Of a stretch of 64,000 nucleotides of DNA, positions 23,762-35,797 are shown in pieces (within the stretch, counting starts at the first letter, position 1; each line of letters starts with the position of its first letter). The stretch is from Malaya genurostris. Taxonomy: Eukaryota > Arthropoda > Insecta > Diptera > Culicidae. Below the pieces are notes generated by a model. The model made no database searches. It had not been told where the DNA came from and saw nothing but the letters and a program-made list of their open reading frames with translations. Position numbers and translations under genes: made by a program. The stretch spans positions 145,124,091-145,188,090 of the forward strand of contig NC_080571.1 in assembly GCF_030247185.1 (NCBI RefSeq). Direction: 5' to 3'.

Positions 23762-24859
23762 TCAGGTCAGCGCGTTATGAGGAAAGATAATTTGAAAATT
23801 TACACCTGATTCTTCGGCTTCTACTTCCTCTTCGGTGTCGCTTATGTCTAATTCGTTGTCTTCCTGCTCGGCATCGTGATTGTAAATTCTGTTAGAACGC
23901 AACGATGGGTCTATTTCCATTGGTGTCGTTTTTTGCCTGTCTGATGAATTTTTGTGCCGGGTTGAAGATTGTGCTTCCGGGTATTTGTTGTATGATTTAT
24001 TAAAAGGCTTAAAATTTTTGTTGGAATTAGGTTGTTGCTCGAACGCTGCTTCGGTGTGTGTTTTAGTTTTCTCTGCATTTTGGAATCTACACAAGAATGC
24101 ATAGGCATCCTCTAAATCACTTGGTTGAGCAGTTTGAGCATATCCGAAATATGGTTTACTGAGTCCATTTATAAAAGCAGCCAAACATTCTTGTTCTAGA
24201 AACTGGTTTATTGCTTCCCAGTGTGCCAAGTATGTTTGATTTTGCTTTGCTAAAGATTTCATGTAATAATTTCTTTAGTGCGTTTGTAATAAATGTGTAA
24301 AGATTCGGTCATTTTCAATGACCAGAGTTGTGTTTGGTAAGTCGCAATGTTATTGCGATCACCATAAGCACTGTGTAACATGTCTGCTACCTCCTCGAAG
24401 GTAGTAGGGTTTCCATTTACACATATCATGTCTCGGGCTTTGCCTTCGACTTTTGTTATCACCGCCTGTTCGTACACGGCAAATAGATCCGGTGCTACGT
24501 GTGGTCGGCATAAATTTAAAGCTCTTCTGGCTGTGTCTAGCCAATGAGTCAATTGTTTTTTATTCCTGTCGAATGATGGAATCATCCGAATTGGATCAGG
24601 AATTCTAAAGAAGTCAGTGCGGCGTTCCTCCATTGCGGGAGCTTGCCGTTTGTTGTTGTTGCAGTTGTTGCTGCTGCTGTTGTAAAGTGCTATTCTCCAT
24701 TTGGAGAGCACCGATTCTTTGTTCCAAGCTTTGAATTTGGTCAAAGATGGCTTGCAAATTAACGTTTTCCATTTCAGAGAACTTTAAGGCTCTTATTTTT
24801 GGAATAGGATTGAATTTGCGCATAAAGTTTTTAGTAAAAGAAAGGGAGAGGTTACTCAC
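23762..24859 (-). pseudogene. Errantivirus B gag
   Basis: Three overlapping frames. 24614-24859 begins near MENVNLQAIFDQIQSLEQRI, a coiled coil that runs into a poly-Q tract (24640-24690). 24259-24744 contains FFRIPDPIRMIPSFDRN and a capsid-like helical part. 23762-24262 ends in KTTPMEIDPSLRSNRIYN and an acidic tail. Breaks lie near 24650 and 24262. No CCHC knuckle is seen. Confidence 0.82.
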
Positions 24860-25077
24860 GGTTCCTCGTTCTTGAAGGATTTCAATCCACCGCTTTAGTT
24901 GAGATCCTCCAATTGATTGACGCGAATCGCCTACGGGGTGAGGGATGGCTTGCGATGCTTCTCGATGAAACTTCTCCGCCGGTCAACCAACGTTGGGTTG
25001 AACACTAGTTTGTTAGTTTGACTTAATAGTAAACTTTCACTACAATAGTTAGAGTCTCTTCACTAAGTCGTAGAACG
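24860..25077 (-). other. Errantivirus B 5' leader
   Basis: About 220 bases between PBS and gag. No open frame or repeat that I can recognise. Confidence 0.5.
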
Positions 25078-25095
25078 AGCCGTACGACTGCGCCA
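25078..25095 (-). promoter_or_regulatory. Primer-binding site of errantivirus B
   Basis: TGGCGCAGTCGTACGGCT on the minus strand, next to the LTR. The first 11 bases equal the PBS of element A; the following ones differ, so tRNA-Ser is likely but a different isoacceptor is possible. Confidence 0.75.
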
Positions 25096-25483
25096 CTTAT
25101 GTACTTTATTTCATTGATGAGTTTTTAAAAAATGTTATACATTGATTCATTCGTAAAAAGACTAACACCGAACTGGTTCACTTCTTAAATCGAACTGATA
25201 TTCTTGTCCTGCCTGAATGTTCATTAGACCTGACTACCTAGAACAAAACTATTGATTCAGCGGTTATCCAGTCCGAACATGTCGAATCGTCGATGCGGCG
25301 TGGTGGTTTCGGCTGATGCAATTACTAATGGTTCCTGGCTGATGCAACCACGGTAGCCGGATGTCTGCTGCGATGTCAGCGGTTCAATAATTGGTAACAG
25401 GGTGGTTGACATCTCTACGCTGGCGCGTACTTTGCTGAGGTCTGTGCGTACGGGCCATATGCTATTCAGGTTCGTCCATAACT
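25096..25483 (-). repeat. Errantivirus B 5' LTR
   Basis: 388 bp; equals the 3' LTR except for scattered substitutions and a deletion of about 24 bp near 25419. Its outer 64 bp were later copied into the tandem duplication at 25420-26453. Confidence 0.92.
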
Positions 25484-26453
25484 ATATATGGGGGGTGGAT
25501 GTAACAAGCACCTTTAAACAGGGGTATGTAACGGCATAACTCCGAAACTACTGAACGGATTGCTATCACACTTGGCATAACTGCTTTTTGCTCTTCGGAG
25601 ATAGTTGTAAGGGTATTTTTATCTGGGAGGGAGCGTAGCAAGTGTCCTTAACAGGGTTCATCAAAAACTGTATTTAAATTTAATTGATTAAATCAAAAAA
25701 TGTATTTGATTGAAGAGAGTGGCAAGAATTTTACGATCGTAGTAGATAGTATTGCTGTTGTTAATTCGAGAGCAACACAATCTTCTTTAAATAATTTCAA
25801 AAGATCTGGTTCCATTTTGCCGGGAGTTCAAAGAACTAAGGGAAAATATTCTTTATCTGCCTATGAACGCGAGTTTATTTAAGTCTCAGCATAACTACGA
25901 AACAACTAAACGAATCGCCACCAAGTTTGGCATCTTACTGCTGGCGCGTACTTTGCTGAGGTCTGTGCGTACGGGCCATATGCTATTCAGGTTCGTCCAT
26001 AACTATATATGGGGGGTGGATGTAACAAGCACCTTTAAACAGGGGTATGTAACGGCATAACTCCGAAACTACTGAACGGATTGCTATCACACTTGGCATA
26101 ACTGCTTTTTGCTCTTCGGAGATAGTTGTAAGGGTATTTTTATGGGGGAGGGAGCGTAGCAAGTGTCCTTAACAGGGTTCATCAAAAACTGTATTTAAAT
26201 TTAATTGATTAAATCAAAAAATGTATTTGATTGAAGAGAGTGGCAAGAATTTTACGATCGTAGTAGATAGTATTGCTGTTGTTAATTCGAGAGCAGCACA
26301 ATCTTCTTTAAATAATTTCAAAAGATCTGGTTCCATTTTGCCGGGAGTTCAAAGAACTAAGGGAAAATATTCTTTATCTGCCTATGAACGCGAGTTTATT
26401 TAAGTCTCAGCATAACTACGAAACAACTAAACGAATCGCCACCAAGTTTGGCA
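25420..26453. repeat. Tandem duplication across an LTR edge, 2 x 513 bp, period 521
   Basis: Units 25420-25932 and 25941-26453 begin CTGGCGCGTACTTTGC (inside the LTR) and end CCAAGTTTGGCA (in the flanking repeat). They are separated by TCTTACTG, which belongs to the intact LTR just before CTGGCGCG (see about 10513-10520) but is missing at the first unit. Each unit carries the same short frame starting MYLIEESGKNFTIVVDS; I do not regard it as a gene. Confidence 0.9.
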
Positions 26454-27446
26454 CATGTACCAAAGGTGGGAATCGATATTTCTTGGAAAGCACAGATACT
26501 TTCTACACCACTCAGGGTAATCATGAAGGAGATCTGACAAAAAGGAAGTTAAATCAAAATAGACTATAAGGTTCTTTTGAGGGTGAGAGAGTAGAGTAAG
26601 TGCCTCGAACATGGAAAGTGTAAGGGAAAATTGATCGGGTTTTACGAAAAATTCGTACTTCTTTACGAGTACAGCATATTTCTAGCAACTAAGTGAGGTT
26701 CATAAAAATATTCACAAGATGGAGGGGGATTAAGTATTCTCAACATTGATCTGAATTGATGAAATCATACAATCAAGGTGCATTTTTTATGTAAGTTGAG
26801 AAAACTGTCGACTCAAGGTGATGGAAATAAGATTACAACAACATTTGTATTAACTGAATCATTATTCTATAGGTTTTTCTCCCCGATGAACGAAAAAAAT
26901 GGTTAAAGCCTTGGTTAAACAAATTATATTAAAACGTTATTCTATAGTACGATGTAGTTTTGATGTTAAACAGCTTTCGGTATGAAATAATCATTATCAG
27001 ATGGAAAACTTTGAGCAATTCATGATGTTATACAAATTTTTATAAAAAGAAGGGAGTAGTAAGTGTTCATACCCATGGAAGCCAAAGGTATTGTAGATCG
27101 AATGTTACGAGGAAGTACGGAAGTGCGTTACAAGCACATATACATATGAAGCACTGAGGTTACTAAGAAAGTATTTATAGAGAGAAAGGTGTTTTAAATG
27201 TTTCTAACAAATTGGTTCAAATATAAAGCTGACCCAATTTGTCGAGAATACCATGAAAATTATGATTATTGTAAGATCTGAGATGCGACACTGATCATTC
27301 GCAATCTGACATAAATTGAGTATTGTTCAATCGGATTTTCGTCTAAGTTATGTTTCACTACAATTACTAAGCAGGACAACTTCGAGAATTTTTGTCGGCC
27401 TTCCGTTCACGAAACATTTCCGAGCAACGCCGGGTAATTCAGCTAG
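25489..27446 (+). mobile_element. Helitron-like element, right part with candidate 3' end
   Basis: Continues the repeats of 9121-10158 after errantivirus B (ACTTGGCATAACTGC, GGGGGAGGGAGCGTAGCAAG). The segment ends CAACGCCGGGTAATTCAGCTAG followed by T (end at 27446, shown in two parts: CAACGCCGGG and TAATTCAGCTAG). CTAG|T is the form expected of a Helitron 3' end. I see no clear stem-loop, no Rep/helicase and no defined 5' TC end, so this is tentative. Bases 26600-27400 show nothing else recognisable. Confidence 0.45.
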
Positions 27447-27453
27447 TAAATAA

Positions 27454-27793
<340 letters not shown>

Positions 27794-27873
27794 CGAGCGC
27801 ATCAAAAAAGTCTCTTTTCAACATTAGATGAAGCACATATTTGATGCATTTTGACATATTTTTAAGTGCTGAA

Positions 27874-28373
27874 NNNNNNNNNNNNNNNNNNNNNNNNNNN
27901 NNNNNNNNNNNNNNNNNNNNNNNNNNNNNNNNNNNNNNNNNNNNNNNNNNNNNNNNNNNNNNNNNNNNNNNNNNNNNNNNNNNNNNNNNNNNNNNNNNNN
28001 NNNNNNNNNNNNNNNNNNNNNNNNNNNNNNNNNNNNNNNNNNNNNNNNNNNNNNNNNNNNNNNNNNNNNNNNNNNNNNNNNNNNNNNNNNNNNNNNNNNN
28101 NNNNNNNNNNNNNNNNNNNNNNNNNNNNNNNNNNNNNNNNNNNNNNNNNNNNNNNNNNNNNNNNNNNNNNNNNNNNNNNNNNNNNNNNNNNNNNNNNNNN
28201 NNNNNNNNNNNNNNNNNNNNNNNNNNNNNNNNNNNNNNNNNNNNNNNNNNNNNNNNNNNNNNNNNNNNNNNNNNNNNNNNNNNNNNNNNNNNNNNNNNNN
28301 NNNNNNNNNNNNNNNNNNNNNNNNNNNNNNNNNNNNNNNNNNNNNNNNNNNNNNNNNNNNNNNNNNNNNNNNN
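27874..28373. other. Assembly gap of exactly 500 N
   Basis: Unresolved bases. The 90-odd bases left of the gap (27778-27873, from TGTGTATACGAGCGCATC to AAGTGCTGAA) recur right of it (28377-28468). See findings. Confidence 1.
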
Positions 28374-28468
28374 TTGTGTGTGTGTATACGAGCGCATCAA
28401 AAAAGTCTCTTTTCAACATTAGATGAAGCACATATTTGATGCATTTTGACATATTTTTAAGTGCTGAA

Positions 28469-28785
28469 GAATGTAAATTTATTGTTCGTGTCAAATACAG
28501 TCATTTTCGAAATTACCTTCTTATGATTTGAATAAGATACGGATTCACGTCACCGGTAAATTCTATATTATTTTGCTGCGTACTTATATCTATAAGATAA
28601 ATAAAAAGGGATTAGTAACAGAAGTTGTTTTACAAATATTTACCTAATTTCCAAACTTAAATCGGTTAATGAGAAGTATTAAAATTGCGTTTTGAATGTC
28701 ATCGTGGTTGGTCTTGTATAGTACCCTGTATATTTTTTTAAATTCTCGTAGTAATAACTACACAGATTATTTCATCTTTGGTATA
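28469..28785. other. Unassigned AT-rich DNA
   Basis: About 310 bases right of the gap. I see no gene, SINE or repeat. Confidence 0.5.
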
Positions 28786-29118
<333 letters not shown>

Positions 29119-29150
29119 ATTAAGTCCCCGTTAAAGTGAACACGAAAAAA

Positions 29151-29369
29151 ATTAGAGGGTTGTATTAAAGACACGACCGAGCACAATAACATTAAAAATG
29201 GAACGTTTCTAGGGTCTTCATAATTGATACAAAAATAAAGATGATAATGATGATGATACACTAAACTAAAAACTTATTCAATTGACTAATTACAAACTTT
29301 GTCTAGTTTAGGCGCTTATATTGTTGGCGAATGATAAAATTGACAATTAGATTCTTCTTTGATAATTTT
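29151..29369 (+). repeat. Segment S, outer copy (219 bp)
   Basis: Lies directly before the left arm of palindrome X. The reverse complement of the same sequence forms the loop of X at 32475-32691 (217 bp). Starts ATTAGAGGGTTGTATTAAAG and ends with TTCTTTGATAATT plus T-run. No coding capacity. Confidence 0.93.
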
Positions 29370-29747
29370 TTTTGGCATTAAATATGCCTTACTCTTCACT
29401 ATATGGGGCCGGGTGTCAATTAAAAGTTTCAAAAATAGTCGCGTAACCTTTTTGTGTCATAATTTTGAACGTTAATAACTCGGTCATTTGTTGATGGATT
29501 GTTATAATTTAACAACCAATCGATTCGGAAACTTTTAACTTAAACATGTATGACGACGTCGTTTCAGTATTTCAATAGCATACTATTGAAAAAATGGTTG
29601 GAATCGATCTATGTTTTCATCCACCAATCCCCGTTGTACAAAATGACGTCAACTTCTTGATCGACATAGGAGGCTTTGCGTCATGCATGAAAAACACCGC
29701 ATCGTTATACGTAGTATGAAGAGAAATCTATAAATATATGCTGCACA

Positions 29748-30848
29748 CAGTGATGCCACTTTTCCCTGAGGTGAAGTCCGTAGATTTGGTTTCAAGTGTA
29801 CTCATACTCATACATTTGCATAAAATTATTTTATGTCCTTTATTTAACCCCGCACGTAAAATGGGGCTCTGAGCCATAAAGACAGGCTGCAGAAATGAGT
29901 GATCGGTGGCGAATAGATTACTTATATAACTTGGCAGGCCAACAATAGTAATAAAGATGTTTTAATAATATTTTAAGTGTTTTTCCGGATAATGGTCAAT
30001 AAGTCATTTGTCAACACCTACTTTTAAGAGTAATTTCTGAAGTGTTGAAATCAGCCAGACGAATGATAAAACTAGAGTGCCTATAACCAGAGTGACGACA
30101 TCTCATCCGTAATTTTGGCAACAATTCAAAACATTCCATTAGCTTTACATTGAATTGACAGGTCGTTTGCTCGTTTGGAACTGGGAGCTGTCATTCCAAA
30201 CGAACAGCTGTCGCCACTCTGATTATAGTCACTCTAGATAAAACATTTCGTTTTCAATTACTATTATAACTGACTACCTGTAAGCCCCAAGTCATCCATA
30301 ATCTTTCTTTAAATTGAATTTTGACAAATGGATCATTGGCTATTTTCCGGCCACCTGTCACGACGCCATCTTGATGAGATCAAAATCGGAACTTCAAAAT
30401 CAGCTGATTGAAACGTAAACAAACAATCCGTAGTGCAATTGCTTTACGGTTTACCTTGTTTAGTGCACGAAAATTAATGAATTTTGGGTCGACTCTCTCA
30501 CAATAACTTGTCGGTTTAGTTAGCATACAGAAGACAATGTTTTGGGATATGAAGTGCAAGTAATTTTTCACAACTTGAGAATCGCGATAATTATCAAAAC
30601 ATCGCAGCGTTTGGGGCTCGAAACGCGAGGGGCTCAACGTAATCGGTGTACTTTCAAATGGCTGGTGCTCACATACCGGTGTCAGATGACTGCTGTTTTC
30701 AGACTAAAAACATCCGATTTTATTATTTCCTGTAGATATCGGGAGAAATAATGCAAAATCCGTAGATTTCAAGAGGTTCATCCGTAGATCCGTAGAAAAG
30801 GCAGAAATCCGTAGATCTACGGATAAATCCGTAGAGTTGGCATCACTG
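29748..30848. mobile_element. hAT-like non-autonomous transposon, 1101 bp
   Basis: Ends are CAGTGATGCCA and TGGCATCACTG, an 11-bp perfect inverted repeat that fits the hAT consensus YARNG. An 8-bp target duplication GCTGCACA flanks it (29740-29747 and 30849-30856). The other palindrome arm (about 34307-34316) is the empty site with one GCTGCACA. Subterminal words repeat CCGTAGAT (30778-30835). No transposase frame. Confidence 0.95.
30073..30236. mobile_element. Nested hAT-like MITE, 164 bp
   Basis: Ends TAGAGTG and CACTCTA lie within an imperfect inverted repeat of about 28 bp (TAGAGTGCCTATAACCAGAG against TAGAGTGACTATAATCAGAG). The 8-bp duplication GATAAAAC flanks it (30065-30072 and 30237-30244). 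It sits inside the 1101-bp hAT element and also contains an inner CCAAACGA/TCGTTTGG pair. Confidence 0.92.
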
Positions 30849-32417
30849 GCTGCACAATATTTCTTTGCTTAGTTGATGTTTGACTGTGAATGAAACAAGT
30901 AGCTTGTCCAGTGAGCTGATGACTGGATTGTATATGCGTTCACTTGCTGGATTGTCGCTTTTGCATTATGTGTTGGAGAAATTTCCTACTATCAGCGCAA
31001 CACCGTTTTCGCTTAAGTATCTTATATTTCATCTAGCTATTGAAGAACCGAATCAGCGTGGTTACCGATTCTTTTGAAATATCCCATGTATTTATCAAAT
31101 TTTTGGTCGATTTTGTCATTAAAAATGCCTTACACTTCGCTTCCCGAGGCTGGGTGTCAGTTTAAAACATGCAAAACTAATCGCGTAACATTTTTCTGTC
31201 ATAATTTTGAACGCTTATAACTCAGTCATTTATGGATGGATTTATTTATTTCAACAACCAATCGATTCGGTAACATTTAACTTAAACTTATGTTAAATAA
31301 CGTCATTTGAATATTTCAATTGCATACCATTGAAAAAATGGTTTGAATTGAGTATTTTATTTTTGTTCTCTGGTAACTATCAGGCCAATTTAGAATTATC
31401 GGCAATAGATTTTTCGGATCTAATTTGCAGCGCTTGTTCCTCGATGATTTGTTAATGGATTTTCCTCATTTAAATGATTCCAAAGCTTCAATATTGCAAA
31501 CTTAAAAATGCTTAAGTTTGTCAACGGATCGGTTTGCATACTTAAATCTCCATTCCCATACGAACAAAACGTGACAATGTGACTGAACAAATTGTTGTCC
31601 CACCAGAAATTAAACGCTTCAAATGATTCAAAATTAAATTCTGAAACTTATCTAAAAGAGGCCTCCTCGGTTTAGTAATATAAATGAGTTCCATAGGCTC
31701 ACATATACAGTACAATTAGATGCAATATCGTATAGTTCAAAAGATAAACTCAAGGTAAGTTTACCTGCGATTTCACATGTATCGTTGGAATAGGAACCCT
31801 CGTAGAATTTGGTTAACTGCCAGTTTCAGTTTAATTATTATTTGCTACAATAAGCGTCTGATGGCTACACGCGTTGTAACTATGACAATGTCCATTCATG
31901 TGTTAATAACATCAAGTTACAATATGAACAAAATTTCGGAATTTTGTTGCGTATCCATTCAGTATATTCCTAATATGCTAAAGCGAAAATCAATGTAAGT
32001 AACTAAATATTTTATGCGGACTGTTTCACATATTTTCACCTCGTATTGTTGCCATATTATTTACCGACACTTTCCGAAGATTATCGATGATTTTGACGAA
32101 GGATTAATAAAATTACACTACTATTGAGTTTACTGGTACAACATTTTTCGTTCAAATAAATAAAATCTTCTCTTGGATCGATTAACTGTTTATAAAATTA
32201 ATAAGTTTGTACGTTTCTCGAAAATTATTATCATAAAATGAAATCGTTTCATCTCTTCAGGTATAAATCTTTAGGTTGTTTGTTTCTAAAATTGAGCTTT
32301 CAAGTAACGTTGAATTCATCATAATTGACTTCTTGTTAAAGGACGTTATTCAAAAACTTAACAATGTAAAATTTTGTGGAAAGGGATTAAAATTGAATAG
32401 AATCAATTATCAAAGAA

Positions 32418-32475
32418 TGGCATATTAGAGCTTAAGCAGTGTGCCTTAAAATATTATATAATTGAATAAAAAAAA
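32418..32475 (+). mobile_element. 58-bp LINE 3'-tail insertion
   Basis: The sequence GCTTAAGCAGTGTGCC plus a short A-rich tail equals the 3' end of the LINE at 63142-64000. It is flanked by a 13-bp duplication AATTATCAAAGAA (32405-32417 and 32476-32488). A copy in inverse orientation starts the right arm of X at 32692. Confidence 0.9.
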
Positions 32476-32691
32476 AATTATCAAAGAAGAATCTAATTGT
32501 CAATTTTATCATTCGCCAACAATATAAGCGCTTAAACTAGACAAAGTTTGTAATTAGTCAATTGAATAAGTTTTTAGTTTAGTGTATCATCGTCATTATC
32601 ATCTTTATTTTTGTATTAATTATGAAGACCCTAGAAACGTTCCATTTTTAATGTTATTGTGCTCGGTCGTGTCTTTAATACAACCCTCTAA
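32475..32691 (-). repeat. Segment S, inverted copy forming the palindrome loop
   Basis: Reverse complement of 29151-29369. Joined on each side to the A-tail of the LINE insertion, once in direct and once in inverse orientation. Confidence 0.92.
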
Positions 32692-35600
32692 TTTTTTTAT
32701 TCAATTATATAATATTTTAAGGCACACTGCTTAAGCTCTAATATGCCATTCTTTGATAATTGATTCTATTCAATTTTAATCCCTTTCCACAAAATTGTAC
32801 ATTGTTTAGTTTTTGAATAACGTCCTTTAACAAGAAGTCAATTATGATGAATTCAACGTTACTTGAAAGCTCAATTTCAGAAACAAACAACCTAAAGATT
32901 TAAACCTGAAGAAATGAAACGATTTCATTTTATGATAATAATTTTTGAGAAACGTACAAACTTATTAATTTTATAAACAGTTAATCGATCCAAGAGAAGA
33001 TTTTATTTATTTGAACGAAAAATGTTGTACCAGTAAACTCAATAGTAGTGTAATTTTATTAATCCTTCGTCAAAATCATCGATAATCTTCGGAAAGTGTC
33101 GGTAAATAATATGGCAACAATACGAGGTGAAAATATGTGAAACAGTCCGCATAAAATATTTAGTTACTTACATTGATTTTCGCTTTAGCATATTAGGAAT
33201 ATACTGAATGGATACGCAACAAAATTCCGAAATTTTGTTCATATTGTAACTTGATGTTATTAACACATGAATGGACATTGTCATAGTTACAACGCGTGTA
33301 GCCATCAGACGCTTATTGTAGCAAATAATAATTAAACTGAAACTGGCAGTTAACCAAATTCTACGAGGGTTCCTATTTCAACGATACATGTAAAATCGCA
33401 GGTAAACTTACCTTGAGTTTATCTTTTGAACTATACGATATTGCATCTAATTGTACTGTATATGTGAGCCTATGGAACTCATTTATATTACTAAACCGAG
33501 GAGGCCTCTTTTAGATAAGTTTCAGAATTTAATTTTGAATCATTTGAAGCGTTTAATTTCTGGTGGGACAACAATTTGTTCAGTCACATTGTCACGTTTT
33601 GTTCGTATGGGAATGGAGATTTAAGTATGCAAACCGATCCGTTGACAAACTTAAGCATTTTTAAGTTTGCAATATTGAAGCTTTGGAATCATTTAAATGA
33701 GGAAAATCCATTAACAAATCATCGAGGAACAAGCGCTGCAAATTAGATCCGAAAAATCTATTGCCGATAATTCTAAATTGGCCTGATAGTTACCAGAGAA
33801 CAAAAATAAAATACTCAATTCAAACCATTTTTTCAATGGTATGCAATTGAAATATTCAAATGACGTTATTTAACATAAGTTTAAGTTAAATGTTACCGAA
33901 TCGATTGGTTGTTTAAATAAATAAATCCATCCATAAATGACTGAGTTATAAGCGTTCAAAATTATGACAGAAAAATGTTACGCGATTAGTTTTGCATGTT
34001 TTAAACTGACACCCAGCCTCGGGAAGCGAAGTGTAAGGCATTTTTAATGACAAAATCGACCAAAAATTTGATAAATGCATGGGATATTTCAAAAGAATCG
34101 GTAACCACGCTGATTCGGTTCTTCAATAGCTAGATGAAATATAAGATACTTAAGCGAAAACGGTGTTGCGCTGATAGCAGGAAATTTCACCAACACATAA
34201 TGCAAAAGCGACAATCCAGCAAGTGAACGCATATACAATCCAGTCATCAGCTCACTGGACAAGCTACTTGTTTCATTCACAGTCAAACATCAACTAAGCA
34301 AAGAAATATTGTGCAGCATATATTTATAGAATTCTCTTCATACTACGTATAACGATGCGGTGTTTTTCATGCATGACGCAAAGCCTCCTATGTCGATCAA
34401 GAAGTTGACGTCATTTTGTACAACGGGGATTGGTGGATGAAAACATAGATCGATTCCAACCATTTTTTCAATAGTATGCTATTGAAATACTGAAACGACG
34501 TCGTCATACATGTTTAAGTTAAAAGTTTCCGAATCGATTGGTTGTTAAATTATAACAATCCATCAACAAATGACCGAGTTATTAACGTTCAAAATTATGA
34601 CACAAAAAGGTTACGCGACTATTTTTGAAACTTTTAATTGACACCCGGCCCCATATAGTGAAGAGTAAGGCATTTTTAATGCCAAAATATATATAAAAGA
34701 AAATTACCAAAGTGATAAGACTTGCCATATAGTAATGGAGAAAAAGGCGGGTGAGTAATGTCAGAGACATAACTGGATGTCGTGAATACGAAAACAAATG
34801 ACATGTTCCTTAACACTTCCGAATATCAATTAGTTGATCAATTGTATGAATTATGCAAGCATTCCCCTTTTCCACATTTTTCGCAAAAACAAAGAAGGCT
34901 TCACTTGATTTCGATTACTGTGAATTTCACACAGCGAAAAGTGCAAAAATCTAACCAGACTGTTCTACATTTGCACTAAACTGAGGATATTTTCTTTTGA
35001 TTTGCGAAAAACACATCCTAATAGTTCTTCAGAAAACTTTTGGAGCCATTAGAACGGCTGATTTTTTATAATGCTTTCCAACGTTGCTTTTTCATCCATA
35101 AAAATAGCCGCTTACAGAGTTTTTATGTCGATTATTTCATTTCGGATTTGCATAATTTATTGAAAAAAAAACTACCAATATGCTGTAGGAATTCATTTCC
35201 AGCATTCAGAAGAGTCAAATTGCGTAATTCTCTACGATATTAAACTCTGGAACATTTTTCGCAAAAAAAGGCTTCACTTGATCTCGATTACTGTGAATTT
35301 CACACAGCGAAAAGTGCACAAATCTAACCAAATTGTTCTTGATTTGCACTAAACTGAGGATAATTACCTGCGATTTGCGAAAATCAAATCCTAATAGTTC
35401 TTTAGAAAAATTTTAGAGCCATTAGAACGGCTGATATTGTGTAATGCTCTCCACCGTTGTTTTTTTCCCAATGCTAATGACTGGCAGCTGTGACGTAATC
35501 GCTCTTGTCGAAAGCGAAACTAGCTTTGCAAACGACACAAAACACATCTGCTCGCAGTGGCGATAGAATCCAAATTTTTTTTTTTTTGCATAAATATCTG

Positions 35601-35797
35601 TTTATTAATCTTATTTTTGTGTATTACATCAACATTTTACAGTACAAGTGTTTTGACCCTTTGGCCTTTCATCTTTGTTGTTCATACGATTCGTTATTAA
35701 TATTAGGTGTTTTAGTTACTCTTGTTTTACATACTAATGTTTAATCATAATATTTATTTTAATTATTTATAAAATGTCTACCTACTTATAACTATCC

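Larger units (their letters stand above)
10164..25483 (-). mobile_element. Errantivirus B, complete but multiply interrupted LTR retrotransposon
   Basis: A gypsy/17.6-like element with both LTRs (10164-10576 and 25096-25483), PBS, gag, protease, RT, RNase H, integrase and env in that order on the minus strand. The 5-bp ATATA duplication flanks it (10159-10163 and 25484-25488). An empty relative of the target (GATATGACTATATGGGG) is visible at 9372-9390. It carries later insertions: BEL (13690-20255), Y1 (20589-21761) and a SINE (11894-12049). All coding regions have lesions. LTR lengths differ (413 and 388 bp), mainly by one deletion of about 24 bp. Confidence 0.92.
29370..34687. repeat. Giant palindrome X: two 1996-bp inverted arms with a 217-bp loop
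   Basis: Left arm 29370-32474 (3105 bp, of which 1109 bp are the hAT insertion with its duplicated target); right arm 32692-34687 (1996 bp). The arms are the reverse complement of each other at nearly every base I compared and have equal length. Each arm holds two copies of a head module with TTCAATAG...CTATTGAA palindromes (left: about 29440-29593 and 31178-31340), a TATAAATA box (29729-29736 in the left arm) and a 65-codon frame (30880-31077 on +; 34089-34286 on -) that differs at two residues between arms. Confidence 0.93.

Noticed and set aside
25700..26403. Two identical 60-codon frames starting MYLIEESGKNF
   Set aside because: Identical because of the 521-bp tandem duplication; no recognisable domain.
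30880..34286. 65-codon frame present in both arms of palindrome X as a possible gene
   Set aside because: It starts at a TTG, has no ATG or known motif, and its similarity between arms is explained by arm identity.
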